This document shows positions 32,966 through 49,501 of a DNA stretch of 64,000 bases, piece after piece. The position numbers and the translations under genes were made by a program. This DNA is from Trichosphaerium sp. ATCC 40318 (lineage: Eukaryota > Discosea > Flabellinia > Trichosidae). The notes beneath the pieces were generated by a model that was not told the origin of the DNA, searched no databases, and saw only the letters and a program-made list of their open reading frames with translations. Position 1 is the first letter of the stretch. Every line of letters starts with the position of its first letter. The stretch spans positions 62,001 through 126,000 of the forward strand of contig JALMLS010000334.1 of the NCBI GenBank assembly GCA_038496445.1, read 5' to 3'.

Positions 32966-34638
32966 TTAAGGTAATAAAGTCTCAATGTCATCAGCCCAAC
33001 GTACTGATATCAATGCAGAGTATCTAGCAAGTAATAAAGCCAATAAAACAGAAAAAGACCAACTTATATGTAGCGCCAAAACAAGAGAAACTACAGATCC
33101 AACAAGAGCAAATCCAAAAATAAACCATATTGCTCTAATCCACATTTTCTTCGGTAGTAGCCTTAGCCCTTCAATTGCAAACAGAGTAGATATCATAACA
33201 GGTGTAGATACAAGGTTATCTCCGCTGGTATGTAAGGTTGACAAAAGTGGAATGTTATCAAGAATAGAATAAGAGGTAACAGCTTCTTGCCAAGGAGAAT
33301 TACTTGGTTCTTGAATAACAGTTACGAAGTTGAATAACTGTCGTCCAACAACACACAAGAATAAGCTCACTAGAGGTCTAACTGTAGAACCGATTATACC
33401 AATACAAAGTAAGGCAATTGTCATAACCTCGTTCGCCAGTAACATTGTCAAAACGCACGTGTGTACGAGTTTAGAATCCCAAATATAATCTCGAAGTCCG
33501 TCCAAGTATTTGAACCCTCTATCATTAAATATCTGTTCTATATCGCTCTTTTCGTTAGATAACGTAGGTAAGGACTCTGAGATCACATATTGAGCCATGA
33601 ACCAGAAATATATGCCCATCCCTACTATAATTATTCTTGCTACGACAGCGCTTAATCCCCGGCTTAAGGCAAGTGATTCTCCTCTTGTGCTGTGGTTCTG
33701 TTGATACAATGATTGTTCTCCACCCATGAATAGTGTTGATGATGTTATTGTTCCTGTTGATAATCCTTTGAGTACGTGGGCTTGATTTATAGCCTTAGGT
33801 AAAGCTCCAGGTTCGCTTAGAGCTTCTCTTAGTTTAGCTAAAACTTCATCTTCACTAGCTTTTGTTTTCTTCTTGTGAGGGCTCTGTATAAGGAGAGACC
33901 CAAATATTTTATCGGGAGATAGTGTACCAAAGTTGAGTACGGCGTAGTTATGTCGGCAAGTACCCAAATGATGGATATAGTGAAGAGCTCGGAGTTCTTC
34001 AAACCAAGAAAAATTCTCAAGCCAATGTCCTTCAATATGAAACGTATTATGAAGCCAGTTCCCTACAAGCCCCATCACTACGTACCTAAATAAAGTGTTA
34101 ACCAGCTAAGAGCTAAAAAAGAAGGTATGTTTAAAGCGCACATGATGAGAGCAGCTATTACCGTTGGCATTGTTGCGAGACCGCAAATGTAGCTCACGAC
34201 GCAGTTTGATAGCATGATGAGGTATAAAAGAGCTTCGTGTTGAGTAAAGAAGGAAGAATGCTCTCCCATTTGCATTTTGTTGTCTGGTTCGCTCCTAACT
34301 TCGTCGCTTCGTCTTCCGAAGAATCTAGCAGGAGGATAGAGCTTGTAGTGGTGTATGTTATGCAATCTTCGGCATTCTTTATTGAACGGAAGCCATGGGT
34401 AGTTTCTATGCGCTTGAAAGTGCCACACGTAGAAACCAGCGAGTCCTGCGAGGTAATAGAGAAACATGGAGAATATTGAGCAATCAGTTATAACAGATAC
34501 ACCATAACTGTACGACGCTAATGCTATCCACATGAGAAGCATTATGCGCGGTATCTTCGAGTGATGGTCTGTAATTATCACCTCTGGCACTTCTTTTGCC
34601 GTTGGAATACTGTCAAGGTCAGCGATTTTGTTACGCAT
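32966..34638 (-). CDS. Fatty-acid/sterol hydroxylase domain fused to a degenerate PAP2/sphingomyelin-synthase-like region
   Basis: Start chosen at ATG 34638 (MRNKIADLDSIPTAKEVPEV). A 23-nt intron (34063-34085) joins WLTLYLG to NWLHNTFHIEGHWLE and restores one frame. The N-terminal half has the hydroxylase His clusters HFQAH, LHNIHHYKLYPPARFFG and ALHYIHH, then HNYAVLNFG. These bind the di-iron centre of the FA hydroxylase superfamily. After a linker the C-terminal half has several membrane helices. It includes a stretch (FNFVTVIQEPSNSP, then TSGDNLVSTPVMISTLF, then HISWSFSVLLALLLARY) laid out like the PAP2_C domain of sphingomyelin synthases, but the catalytic SGHT and HDHYTxD residues are not conserved. 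An ER lipid hydroxylase, perhaps for ceramide or sterol, is inferred. Confidence 0.75.
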
Positions 34639-35334
34639 TGCTGAGGATTGTTGGTTTTTTGTAGAGTTAAGTTTGCGAACGTAGATAGTTGTGATTTTAA
34701 CGGAAATATTTTGTATGTGAAAATGCACAGGGCTCACAAACACGTGAACGTTCTAGGACGCCTAATAGTGAGCTGAATGGTATTGTTTGAGACTAAGGCG
34801 GTAAACTCATGCTGTTCACCGAAGGTATCTATGTAAATACCTGAGCAAGCGTGGTGGGGAGAGAATAGCGCTTATAAATTCGTTTCACCGCTTTGGCGGA
34901 AAGTAAACGAATACACGATCAGTATTAACGCCTTTCACAGAAGGTTTTGAGTGACATTTGAGTTACCGACCGCCTAGCATTATTCCTAGTGTTTGCGTAC
35001 GGTTTTAGTTTGTGTGATGGGTTTAGCTTCTTTGAATGATATTAAATTTATAAGGAACACCTACCAGGCATTCTTGATACAATGGGCGAGTTTGCCGAGT
35101 ATACACTAAATTACTTGACTACGCACCGAATTTGAGAATTTTGCGGGATTTTAACTGTTGTTAGGCACACCAAAAGGTACAAACGCATCACCACGTTAAA
35201 TAATTAGCGTTATATTTTATAAAGAAGCTATTGGAGACTTACAAGACTAACTCGTTAGTAGGCTTCAAAAACCACTACAATAATTCACAATGTACGTTTC
35301 GCGCTATATAAGCGCTTTTTAGATGTTTTTCTTC
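34639..35334. other. Intergenic stretch before lysyl-tRNA synthetase copy 1
   Basis: About 700 bp without a convincing exon. It must carry the promoters of both divergent flanking genes. One CACGTG lies at 34741 near the hydroxylase start, and TATATAAG occurs at about 35305. Confidence 0.45.
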
Positions 35335-38278
<2,944 letters not shown>

Positions 38279-38626
38279 AATAAATAAACTACATTTTTTT
38301 TAAAACGATAATTGCGTTGGTTGTAAATCTGACATTGACCGTACAATAGTTACGGTGAGTGTAAGGAACGTGAAACTTAAAACCAAGCGTTGACTTACTA
38401 CGCCTATCGCTGCATGAAAAAGAAAAGAACCGAACTCATGTTATCTGGCAAGACCAACTTCACAGTCAGTGTCTGTTGGTTTTACGAACATCTGTTCCAC
38501 TTCCAGCTTTCACATCTGGTTCATTTCCAACATTACAAACATTAGTATCAGTTTGCTATTATGTCTTTGTAGTCACGTGGAACAAAATCAAAAAAACTGA
38601 AGAATGAAGGTTTGCTTTATTGAGAT
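38279..38626. other. Intergenic stretch between convergent ends
   Basis: About 350 bp between the stops of LysRS copy 1 and the GHL15-like gene. It is AT-rich, with one CACGTG (38574). No exon or repeat recognised. Confidence 0.5.
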
Positions 38627-39957
38627 TTAGCAGTCGTGCCAAGTTACTTTTGATAAAGCTCTGTTTGACAAGTCAACATAAACGCTTGCATATTCAAACT
38701 CACGAGTGTAAACCCATGTATTCGAAACACGTTTTGCTGGACCTTTTGGAGCACCAAGTTTACAATGTAAGTGGGGATAAAAGTTATCTGGACAAGTATG
38801 ATCTTTTCCATAAGGGATATAATCCGAGATTTCCCAGAATAATGAGTATCCCCACCAGTGGTTCTCCTCTGCAATGAGTAAAAAGTACGATAACGCATTA
38901 TTAAACTCGTCAGTCATCATCTGTCGTAATCCTGCAGGCGTTTTAGGGATGGTATTGTTAGGCCATGTCTTTGGATGAATAAGCGGTCCAGGCCAACTCT
39001 TTATCTCGAGAGTTCGGTTACTGTTCAATGGAGAAGTTATTACTTCGAATAAGAGGTGTTGCATCGCTTCAGGTATCATTTTACCAGTTTTAGAGTCAAG
39101 AAACTGAAGTATGGCAAAGTGATCAACCATTGACGCTGATCCTCCTTCAACGTGAAGATTCAGAGCGTAATCGCTGTCTAAGCCGTTCATTAGAGCTTTT
39201 TGGTTTTCTCCAAATCCATTTAATGAATCTTGCAATTTTCTTATCATCGCCGTTTGAGCTTTGTTGTGAGCGTCATTTTCCGCTTTTGTAAGGTCTGGTA
39301 TTTGCGTATCAGAGTTTGGCATGCCGTCAAGGAAGAACCCGTCAATTATAACCTTTCCATTACTGAGGCGATGTTTGGCAAGATCCACTAAATGGCCAAC
39401 AAAAAAGTCAACAAAATCTTGTTTAGTAGGGTCAAACATTACCGAGTCTATTAAAGACATAAGCGCGTATTCTATTACGTTATAAAGCGTACTGCTATGG
39501 TAAACGATGTTGCCTTTATCATCACGAAGGGCCCATTTATCTTCATTTTGTAACCACGTTTTAGAAGCACTTGAACACTCTGCGAGTTGTTCGCCAATAT
39601 CCGACTTGAAGTAAAAAATTACTTTTACGTCTGGATTAACCGCCTGAAAAATACGTTAACCTTTCGTTATTGTATCACGTGATTTACCTTTACTTCAGAA
39701 GCAGCTTTTAGCACAGCTTCTTCATTTGTGGTACCGTATTTGAAAGATCCAAAGCAATTTCCAAACGTAATTATTTTGTAGTTTGTTGCCATGAACTTTA
39801 TTTGAGCATCTGTTAACATACCGCTCGCATTTTGACCGTGCATATAAAGCATATCTGATAATGTATCCCACTTATGAACCCATGGCGTTGCTTCGCAATA
39901 GCGGAGTAATAGTATTGAAGAGAAACAAAGAATAAAGCAATACAGGAGTCTTGTCAT
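38627..39957 (-). CDS. Secreted GHL15-like putative glycoside hydrolase
   Basis: From ATG 39957 a signal peptide (MTRLLYCFILCFSSILLLRY) leads into WVHKWDTLSDMLYMHG and IITFGNCFGSFKYGT. One intron, about 39643-39686, contains TCACGTGA. The second exon runs open to 38627 with NPDVKVIFYFKSDIG, DFVDFFVGHLVDLAKHRL, VIIDGFFLDGMPNSD, WWGYSLFWEISDYIPYGK and the end REFEYASVYVDLSNRALSK. The order resembles the hypothetical glycosyl-hydrolase family 15 (GHL15), a TIM-barrel fold with an acidic DGxxxDG-type strand. Secretion and hydrolysis of a polysaccharide are inferred. It sits between the two lysyl-tRNA synthetase copies, on the opposite strand. Confidence 0.82.
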
Positions 39958-40396
39958 GTTGTAGACGTCTAGAAAAGACTACGCTCTGACTTGTATCCAC
40001 AATTATGGATAAAACAAATGTGAAATGAAGACGTCACATGTCAAACTTGGATTGACTAGAAAAGAATGACAACGTCAATCATGGTGACAAGTATCGACCA
40101 ATTAAATCTCTGCAGCCATAAAAGGGCTAACAGATAAGCTAACTGCGTCATTGTCACTCACCTCTGTTGTGGCCAAACTCTTTTCCCTGTCATGTTTCAT
40201 TGAAAGGAACTACATAGACAAGCATGCAGATCTTCGAATAATAAGAATCCTGTACAATTCTCAATTTCGGCGCTAAGTCAACTAGTTTAGTGAATGCTTG
40301 GCAAACTTGTGTGTCAAACTTAAAGGATACTTACTTGATTTACATACGATAGCTTTAATATTCAAAGAAGGTTAAACTGTCAAACAAACAGAATGT
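39958..40396. other. Shared upstream region of GHL15-like gene and LysRS copy 2
   Basis: About 440 bp between divergent starts. No coding exon. It bears little visible similarity to the region upstream of LysRS copy 1, so the duplication did not clearly include the distal promoter. Confidence 0.5.
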
Positions 40397-42936
<2,540 letters not shown>

Positions 42937-42960
42937 AATAAATAAACCATTTTTTTAACA

Positions 42961-44584
42961 ATGAACAGTTGGTTATTGTATAGTGTTCCAACTGTCCGGA
43001 GCTATCACGAAGTGCAAATGAATTATTTTGAACATTTGTTTAAAGTCAAGGGTTATCTTGTAGTGACTAGCTTTAAGAGAAAATCAGGAGAAGTACACGT
43101 GAGCAAGCTGTTCATTGAAACGAAGCTTATATTTAGCAATTTTTTCTGTATTGTGGAGCTCTTTTATTTACTGAGTTACACATGCAAGTATCATACTACG
43201 CACAAGTAAGCAAGGTTGATTGGAATAACATCCCAGAGATGGAAGAGAAGCCAAAAGTTTATTTCCCATTCGCTAAGAACAAGAAATGCGTTATTCGTAT
43301 TGTAGGAGGTTAGTATAATAGAATGCACGCGTAATTAGAGCTGTTGATCCTAATTATACGATTTAAGGTAAGGAAGTACCACAGAGGTATCTGCGTGATC
43401 TAGAAGCGCGAGATAACTTCATAAACGTTACATCGCGGTCTAAAAAGTTTGGCACTGAGTTTTCTCCGTTCTTCTTGGGTCCTTTAACGCTCTACGATGG
43501 TACTAACACATATAATACATCAAGAGTGTTTACTAAACTATTTTTGTAGATTACAAATGCGAAAACATGGAAAACGCTTGGCAATACGCCAAAGTTTATA
43601 AAGAATACACTGACGAGAATGGTGAAGTAATTTTGATAGTTTAACATTTCTTAACGGCTTTTTTTAGGTGATCCTACCGCTGATTACTTTAAATGGGCCA
43701 AGAGTGGGTGGGATAACCCTAAAGCTGTCAGATTTCCAATGGGTAGAGGTGCTAAACCTGAGTACTCTTACTGGGAAGGAGGAAAGTACTTGTATGTACC
43801 CGCCAGAAAGAGAATCTACGCACCTCTTTGTACGCTAATTTTTCAGAAATGTAAAAAACTTGTGTTGTTTTTTTGATCAAGTCACATTGCTCAGTGACTC
43901 GCTGATTTCAAAATATAGATGCCAATGAAGTAGTCAAACGATCTTGGTTTGATAAACTGAAAAAAATAACTACTCAACACAAATATGTCATGTTCTGGGT
44001 AAGTGTCAAATGTGCAATGTGTCAAAAAATTTTTACATTTTGACTTACTTCGTTTGTTAAATAGGATTTCGATGGCTATGATCACTTAAAATACGGATAC
44101 GACTATGGTTAGTAACATTACTATACAGAGTGAGTATTTTTATCTGACATCTTCGTAGAGCATGTGCTTAATAACCCTAAGAGAAAAATGGGACATGCTT
44201 TTGTTTTGGCAATGTTGTTGGATAACCAAAAGTTGTGGGAAGTTGAAACAACGTACGGTGGTGTAAATAATACAATAGAGTCAAATTATTTCCTTTAATA
44301 CTAAAAATGGATATTTTACTGACATTTTCGATAGACTAAAAGAAAGAAAGACAGATTGGGAAGAAGAAAAACGTATAATTAAAATATCGCCTTCTTTGGG
44401 TGAGACACAATTACACGTGCACTTCTATAACCCTACACCTACTTTATGGAACGATGAACTTGCTGAAAGTTTCTCTAAACATGTCACAGCGAAGAACTGG
44501 AGATGGTTGAACCACAAAAAAGATTCTCTTGTTTTAGAGTTTTATCACTTGGAGGTTGCTGGTACACATACCAACTTGAGTTAA
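42961..44584 (+). CDS. Uncharacterised family shared with phages and giant viruses (DUF6939-like)
   Basis: Starts MNSWLLYSVPTVRSYHEVQM at 42961. Exons read YFPFAKNKKCVIRIVGGKEV, CENMENAWQYAKVYKEYTDE, GDPTADYFKWAKSGWDNPKA, VRFPMGRGAKPEYSYWEGGK, YVPARKRIYAPLY, YVMFWDFDGYDHLKYGYDY and NNPKRKMGHAFVLAMLLD. A join from GAA ACA AC to A CTA AAA GAA adds a C-terminal part (LKERKTDWEEEKRIIKISPS) ending at 44584. The ENxWQYxKVY, PMGxGxxPxYSYWxG, ARKxIYxPLY and DFDGYD blocks match a protein family I recall from phage, giant-virus and some protist genomes (probably DUF6939). Its function is not established. Introns are normal for this genome, so the gene is resident rather than a fresh insert. Confidence 0.75.
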
Positions 44585-44763
44585 AACGAAGTTACTCACA
44601 TATGTAATAGAACTTTGGGTAGCTAAAACAAGATTGACATGGGACGAATTTAAGCAGTGTGCAGTGTAGAAAACGCGAAATAAAATCGTTGACTTTTTTT
44701 TGGTCTGTTTTTTTTTGTTTGTTGAAAGAATTCGATGGGTGTTTAGAGAAGGAAGGGTTTTCA

Positions 44764-46064
44764 TGGCTACTTCATCTCCAGCTGCATTACATAAATGTAC
44801 AGAAGACTCCAAGTTTAAAAAAACGAGCATTGAGACATTTGATGAGGCAATAAAACGATTTGGGCTATTTTACAGGTTAAGAAGGTTATATAGTAGCTCG
44901 TGCGCGTAACCAGCCGTTAGGTCTCGTTTTGAATCGAATAACTGTTTTTTATTGTACACAAAGACAGTTGATGTCCGTATACAAGCTGGGCCAAGGTAAG
45001 GACGCGTATGTAATCGTTAACTAGCAATAGTTGTAACGTTCTCGCTGTTTCTTTCCTACAATTACCTATTCGTTCTTATTTACGCGTGAGCTTGTAGTTG
45101 CGGACTTGTAGCGTTACGAATGGGTGGAGAATATCTAGAAGGCAACGTAAACCGCCAAGACACATTCAAAGACTTACTGGACAGGGCCAAAGCCAAAGGT
45201 ACCTCATCATTTTGGCATCTCGTTGCTCAATCAATGTGTAGGATTTTCCAAACAAGGAGAAATGTTCAACGCCCAACATATGGCGACTCTTGCAGTTAGT
45301 ACCAAAATTACTCTTTTTAATAGTTGTACATAACATCAAACTTTAATATTAGGCTGAATATTATGGATTAAATCCCACTGTAGTCGAGGGAAATGGCACG
45401 TGATTTTTTTTTGGTTTTTCTTTACAATTATTGCACGTTGCACTCTTATTCAAATTTATTACTAGAATTCTCTGCTGCAAATGTGCTGAGGTAAGTGTTG
45501 AGTATACGAATACGTTACTGAATTATTTTTGATAACAAAAAGGAGCTTATCTCAAAATCAGCTTATGCTTGTACCTTATGATACTGACGCAAACAGCTCG
45601 CCAGGGACACATAATGGTATAGCATAGCTATATGTTTTTCACTTTTAAGCATGCTATAGGTCATAGAGCACATTGGGCATTGATTACTGGCTTTCTATTC
45701 CCACTATCCGAACCACAACAATCGGTTTTCAAACATCACGCTACACATGTTGTTTCACGATATAATGCTACTTTTATATGCACAGATACTCTTCCAGATG
45801 AAGTTATGAACGGTGCTCATATTCTTGAAGAACAACTGTTCGTTGTATGCCGACAGAGCAAGTCAAAGTGGGCAGCGATATGGCCATTAAGTGACTTAAC
45901 AAAGTCAAATAGAAACTTAAAAGAAGCACCTCCTGATAAGCTTGCTGAGAAGACGTACAAGATTTTGATGCTTACAACTTTAATGATTTTCTTTTAGGTA
46001 CGTGATGCCAAAAACTCTTGAGGATTTATGCTCAAAAGCAGTAGTATTATCAAAAACCTTGTAA
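44764..46064 (+). CDS. ACTMAP: Actin maturation protease (ACTMAP / C19orf54 family)
   Basis: Start chosen at ATG 44764 (MATSSPAALHKCTEDSKF). The exon join around the active site gives VDVRIQAGPSCGLVALRMGG, with the catalytic Cys, then GFSKQGEMFNAQHMATLAAE, NQLMLVPYDTDANSSPG, GHRAHWALITGFLFPL with the catalytic His, and QLFVVCRQSKSKWAAIWPL. The end is YVMPKTLEDLCSKAVVLSKT at TAA 46062-46064. These blocks match the animal actin aminopeptidase that removes the acetylated N-terminal residue during actin maturation. It is a cytosolic cysteine protease. Seven or so exons; the second exon (to 44985) is placed less surely. Confidence 0.85.
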
Positions 46065-46329
46065 AAAAAACCCTCTTACTTGCCATGAAGCCATTCTGTT
46101 TTAGTACCTTTTTCTACACCAATACAACAGACGCAACTGCTCAAAAATGTGAAGTACACCCGCTAGAGTAGCTATATTAAAGCCAGCGAACGAACCGTTG
46201 AACTTTCCGTTATTTTTCGTGTTTAGTTGATTTCCAATTGAGAAAATAGACGGAAAGCAAACAGAGCACAACTACAACTCAAACAACAAGATATTTTACT
46301 TGTAGGCGATTCTTTTATTGTACGTTGGT

Positions 46330-46887
46330 TCAATTTGGTTTGTTAGAAGGATCACCTTGCTCTTGATTTTGAGCACCAAGATTTTTTGCAATTTCTTGTA
46401 ACATAGTTTTACCTTGTTCTTTACATTGAGCAGCAATCTTATCACAATCCTCTCTTGGATAACAACAAGTCATTTGGAATGTATCATAAAGAGAAGTACC
46501 ACCACTGAGTATAATTTGTTGAAGTACAGCTGCTGATTTAAAGCGATCATTTTGTACAAAAGAAAGCATCTCAGAAAGGACGATATCGCTTTTTTTAGGG
46601 TTTGTGTTAATATCAGCACTCATAGATGTACCCTCTCCTGCTCCAGGGGTAGGTGTGGTCTTTGGTATATCTGTTAGAGGGTCTGTGTGTCGTCTGACGT
46701 CAATAAATACTACACGCTCTCCAAAAGGCGGCATTGGTGTAGGTTGCGTTAGTACAATGTCTTTTTGACCCTCTGTCGCTTGTTCTGCGTATACTGTTTT
46801 ACGCAGCGATTTTATCCGATCGTTCGCTTTCCTGCCCTTCTGGCTCATGTGTGTTTTGTATATGGCAGCTAAACGCGGAATAGACAT
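46330..46887 (-). CDS. Hypothetical protein, 185 aa, single exon
   Basis: An uninterrupted ORF from ATG 46887 to TAA at 46330-46332. The N-terminus is basic (MSIPRLAAIYKTHMSQKGRK), the middle is Thr/Pro-rich, and the C-terminal half is helical (SEMLSFVQNDRFKSAAVLQQ, then DKIAAQCKEQGKTMLQEIAK) with a CCYPREDC cysteine cluster. No signal peptide or membrane helix. The basic start could be a mitochondrial signal. I do not recognise a family. Confidence 0.65.
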   Translation of the reverse strand: MSIPRLAAIYKTHMSQKGRKANDRIKSLRKTVYAEQATEGQKDIVLTQPTPMPPFGERVVFIDVRRHTDPLTDIPKTTPTPGAGEGTSMSADINTNPKKSDIVLSEMLSFVQNDRFKSAAVLQQIILSGGTSLYDTFQMTCCYPREDCDKIAAQCKEQGKTMLQEIAKNLGAQNQEQGDPSNKPN

Positions 46888-47280
46888 GATGAAAAGAAAC
46901 TACCTCTACAACGTATCTAAAACACTATCTAAGCGTAGAATCAATTCTATATGGTTGTGATAATACCAGTACGCGTGAACGAGTGGCTTTGAGTGACTTT
47001 AAGCGGTTTCACAGCGGCGGTCAAATCAATTCCACTAAGGCATCGTTTTGCTAAACTTGATTTGTTTATGTTAGAATATCACGTGGGTAATAAGTTCACG
47101 ACCTTGGAGTATTGCAAAAGTTCTCACTGCTAGTAAAGAACAATACAAGGGTATATAACAGTAGCTGGTTTTGTTTGTTGGGGCCATTTCAACGTTCCGT
47201 GAACATTTTTTTGATCCGTGAGTTTAGGAACTCACAATGTGTCGTATTAAGTTCTGGAAAGTACAAACCTGTAAAAAGCA
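46888..47280. other. Intergenic stretch between divergent genes
   Basis: About 390 bp with one CACGTG at 47080, followed by TATATAAC at about 47151. It presumably serves both flanking genes. No exon seen. Confidence 0.45.
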
Positions 47281-49267
47281 ATGCTGTTGGCAACTACAAG
47301 AGCACGTAATGCTCTTGCAAGAGGAGTGAGAGCGAGAAATTACGCAAACTACGCTAGAATGCAGTACGATTTAAACAACATTTGTCAGTTGATTTAATTA
47401 AATCCTTTTAAGGGTAGCGCCTAAGCAAAAGGACTTATCATTAGGTGAAGAAGAGATATTTTCTGCAAGGAGTGAGTATTTTTCACAGCATTTAACAGCG
47501 TTAACCACTTTTATCGTAGAATCTGCTGTTATTCCACCAACAAGCGCAGCAAGGCGTCGTTGGGGACTTGTAACAGTTCCTAAAGGATCTTCGGTCCTAC
47601 GTGTTTATGCCAATGGAAAGGTATGCTATTGTCGTTTTTTAAGCGTCTTTGTTCATAATAGCGCTATTTGAGGAAGTTTTAATTTTTTTTTTGTGACAGA
47701 TTTTAGTTTTGTTTGACATAATTTTTTTAGATACAACGTCTTGAAGGACCAAAACGTTTTTTTTCGGTTTTCTCCAAGGTCATGAATTTAGAAAACTTTG
47801 TAGCTGATCCATCACAATTCATTCGTGTTGTGAAACGTACTGGTGAGAAGGAATTCATTGAAGGGCCTGCGAATATTTGGTCAGATCCTCTCGAACATGA
47901 AGTATGCTTTTTTTTTCAAAAGATAAGTGTTGTTCCAGTCACCATTACGAGTCCTCTCTTACTAATTTCTCTCAGACAGTTGTTGTATTTGACGGTCTTA
48001 AAATCAATGCCAATAATGCTATTGTTGTTTACAAAAGTAGACCTGGAGGTACGCTATAAAATACTTACTAATTTTTGAAATAACAATCCACAAAAGGTGC
48101 TGTTGAAAGAAGAGTAGTGAGAGGTCCACGTCTACATATGCCAAACATGAATGAATGGATACACAGTTTTGCGTAAGTCTTATAAATGTAACTAAACCTT
48201 ACACTGTGTTATAGATGGCATGGAGCAAACCCTACACGTCCAGAACACAAAATACCTTATGCTTTACGTTTCAATCAACTACACATGTCAAGAAGTCAAA
48301 TGTACTACAATGTACGTTCTATCAAAATACAGGACAGCGTACCTGATTTATTCGAATAATAGGTAGAGCAAGTTAGAACAAAGGATGATGCTCTTGTTAC
48401 CGTAAATCTGATGATATTCTATGAGTTAAAAGATGTTGAACAAATGCTTGATAATACTTGTTAGAACTGTTTTTTTTTTTGGAATCGATGTTCTTGTCTG
48501 TTTTCTAATTGGTATTAGCTGATGTTACTGCGGGTATTATTAATTCTGTAAGTTCTGATGTTGTAGAGTTCGCAATGAGCAAGACGTTTGAAGAGTTTAA
48601 ATTGATTACTGGAGAGCTGAACAAACTTGAAAATTACCCCAACGTATGAGTATAAACATAGCTGAATATTTATCCTCATGCTTACTTAGGCTATTGCACG
48701 AGCTAAGATTATGGGATATGATCTTAGTAAGGTAGTGTTCAGAGGATATATTGCAAATACAGCACTTCAGGAAATGCATGATGATGCTATCGAGAAGAGA
48801 ACGAAATTGAAACTTGACAGAGAAACAGAAGAGCAAGAACAAGATCTTGAAGACTTCAAACTACAAAAAAGCACGTGATATTATTACCCATGCCATGTAA
48901 CGTCTTTGTTTGTTCATTTATTTATAACTTTTTAGACCGTGCACGTGCTGAAAAACAGCATCAAATGGAACAAGAGCAAATGGAGCATGAACAACGTATT
49001 CGCGAACTTGAGCATGCACAAAGTCAGAAGCAAGGTGAAGAGGACATGGAGAGAAGGAGAAAAGATAGAGAAGCAACTCTTGAAATAACAGCAAGGAATA
49101 ATAAGCGTATACAACAACAAGATATTGAGCATTATGAGGAACTAGCAAAGCGTTTCAATCTAAGTATTGCAGATTATCTGATACTTGATAAAACAAGGCC
49201 ACATAAACTAATCAAGATTGACTCAGGAAATCCTGATGTTCACTTGCACGAAGGAGAAGCGAAATAA
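47281..49267 (+). CDS. SPFH/band-7-like protein with C-terminal coiled coil
   Basis: Starts MLLATTRARNALARGVRARN at 47281, an Arg/Ala-rich stretch that resembles a mitochondrial presequence. Next come WGLVTVPKGSSVLRVYANGK, EHETVVVFDGLKINANN and RRVVRGPRLHMPNMNEWIHS. The best-conserved part is YYNVEQVRTKDDALVTVNLM with FYELKDVEQMLDNT, the band-7 'rTkDga.v.v...v.y.v' pattern. A long charged coiled coil follows (EKRTKLKLDRETEEQEQDLE, then EKQHQMEQEQMEHEQRIREL). The end is DVHLHEGEAK at TAA 49265-49267. SPFH proteins form membrane-bound or vault-like ring oligomers. Which subgroup it joins is unclear; a major-vault-protein-like shoulder is an alternative. An intron holding CACGTG lies at about 48870-48935. 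Confidence 0.7.
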
Positions 49268-49501
49268 CCTACCAAGATAAACAAAAAACAAACAGATTAA
49301 CACTATGGATATTCATTGGCAGAGATATATATTTTTTTATATGGAGGAAAATTTACATGAATAAACTTTACTAGTTTTATAGCTTATTGTAGTTTCTCGG
49401 TACATGGTTTTTTACCAAATCAGTTCGTACAAGAGCATGTAATTCTAGTTTCAATAACACTTTTTTATTGCTTTGTGGGCTTAAACTTAAGCCAAGTTTT
49501 T

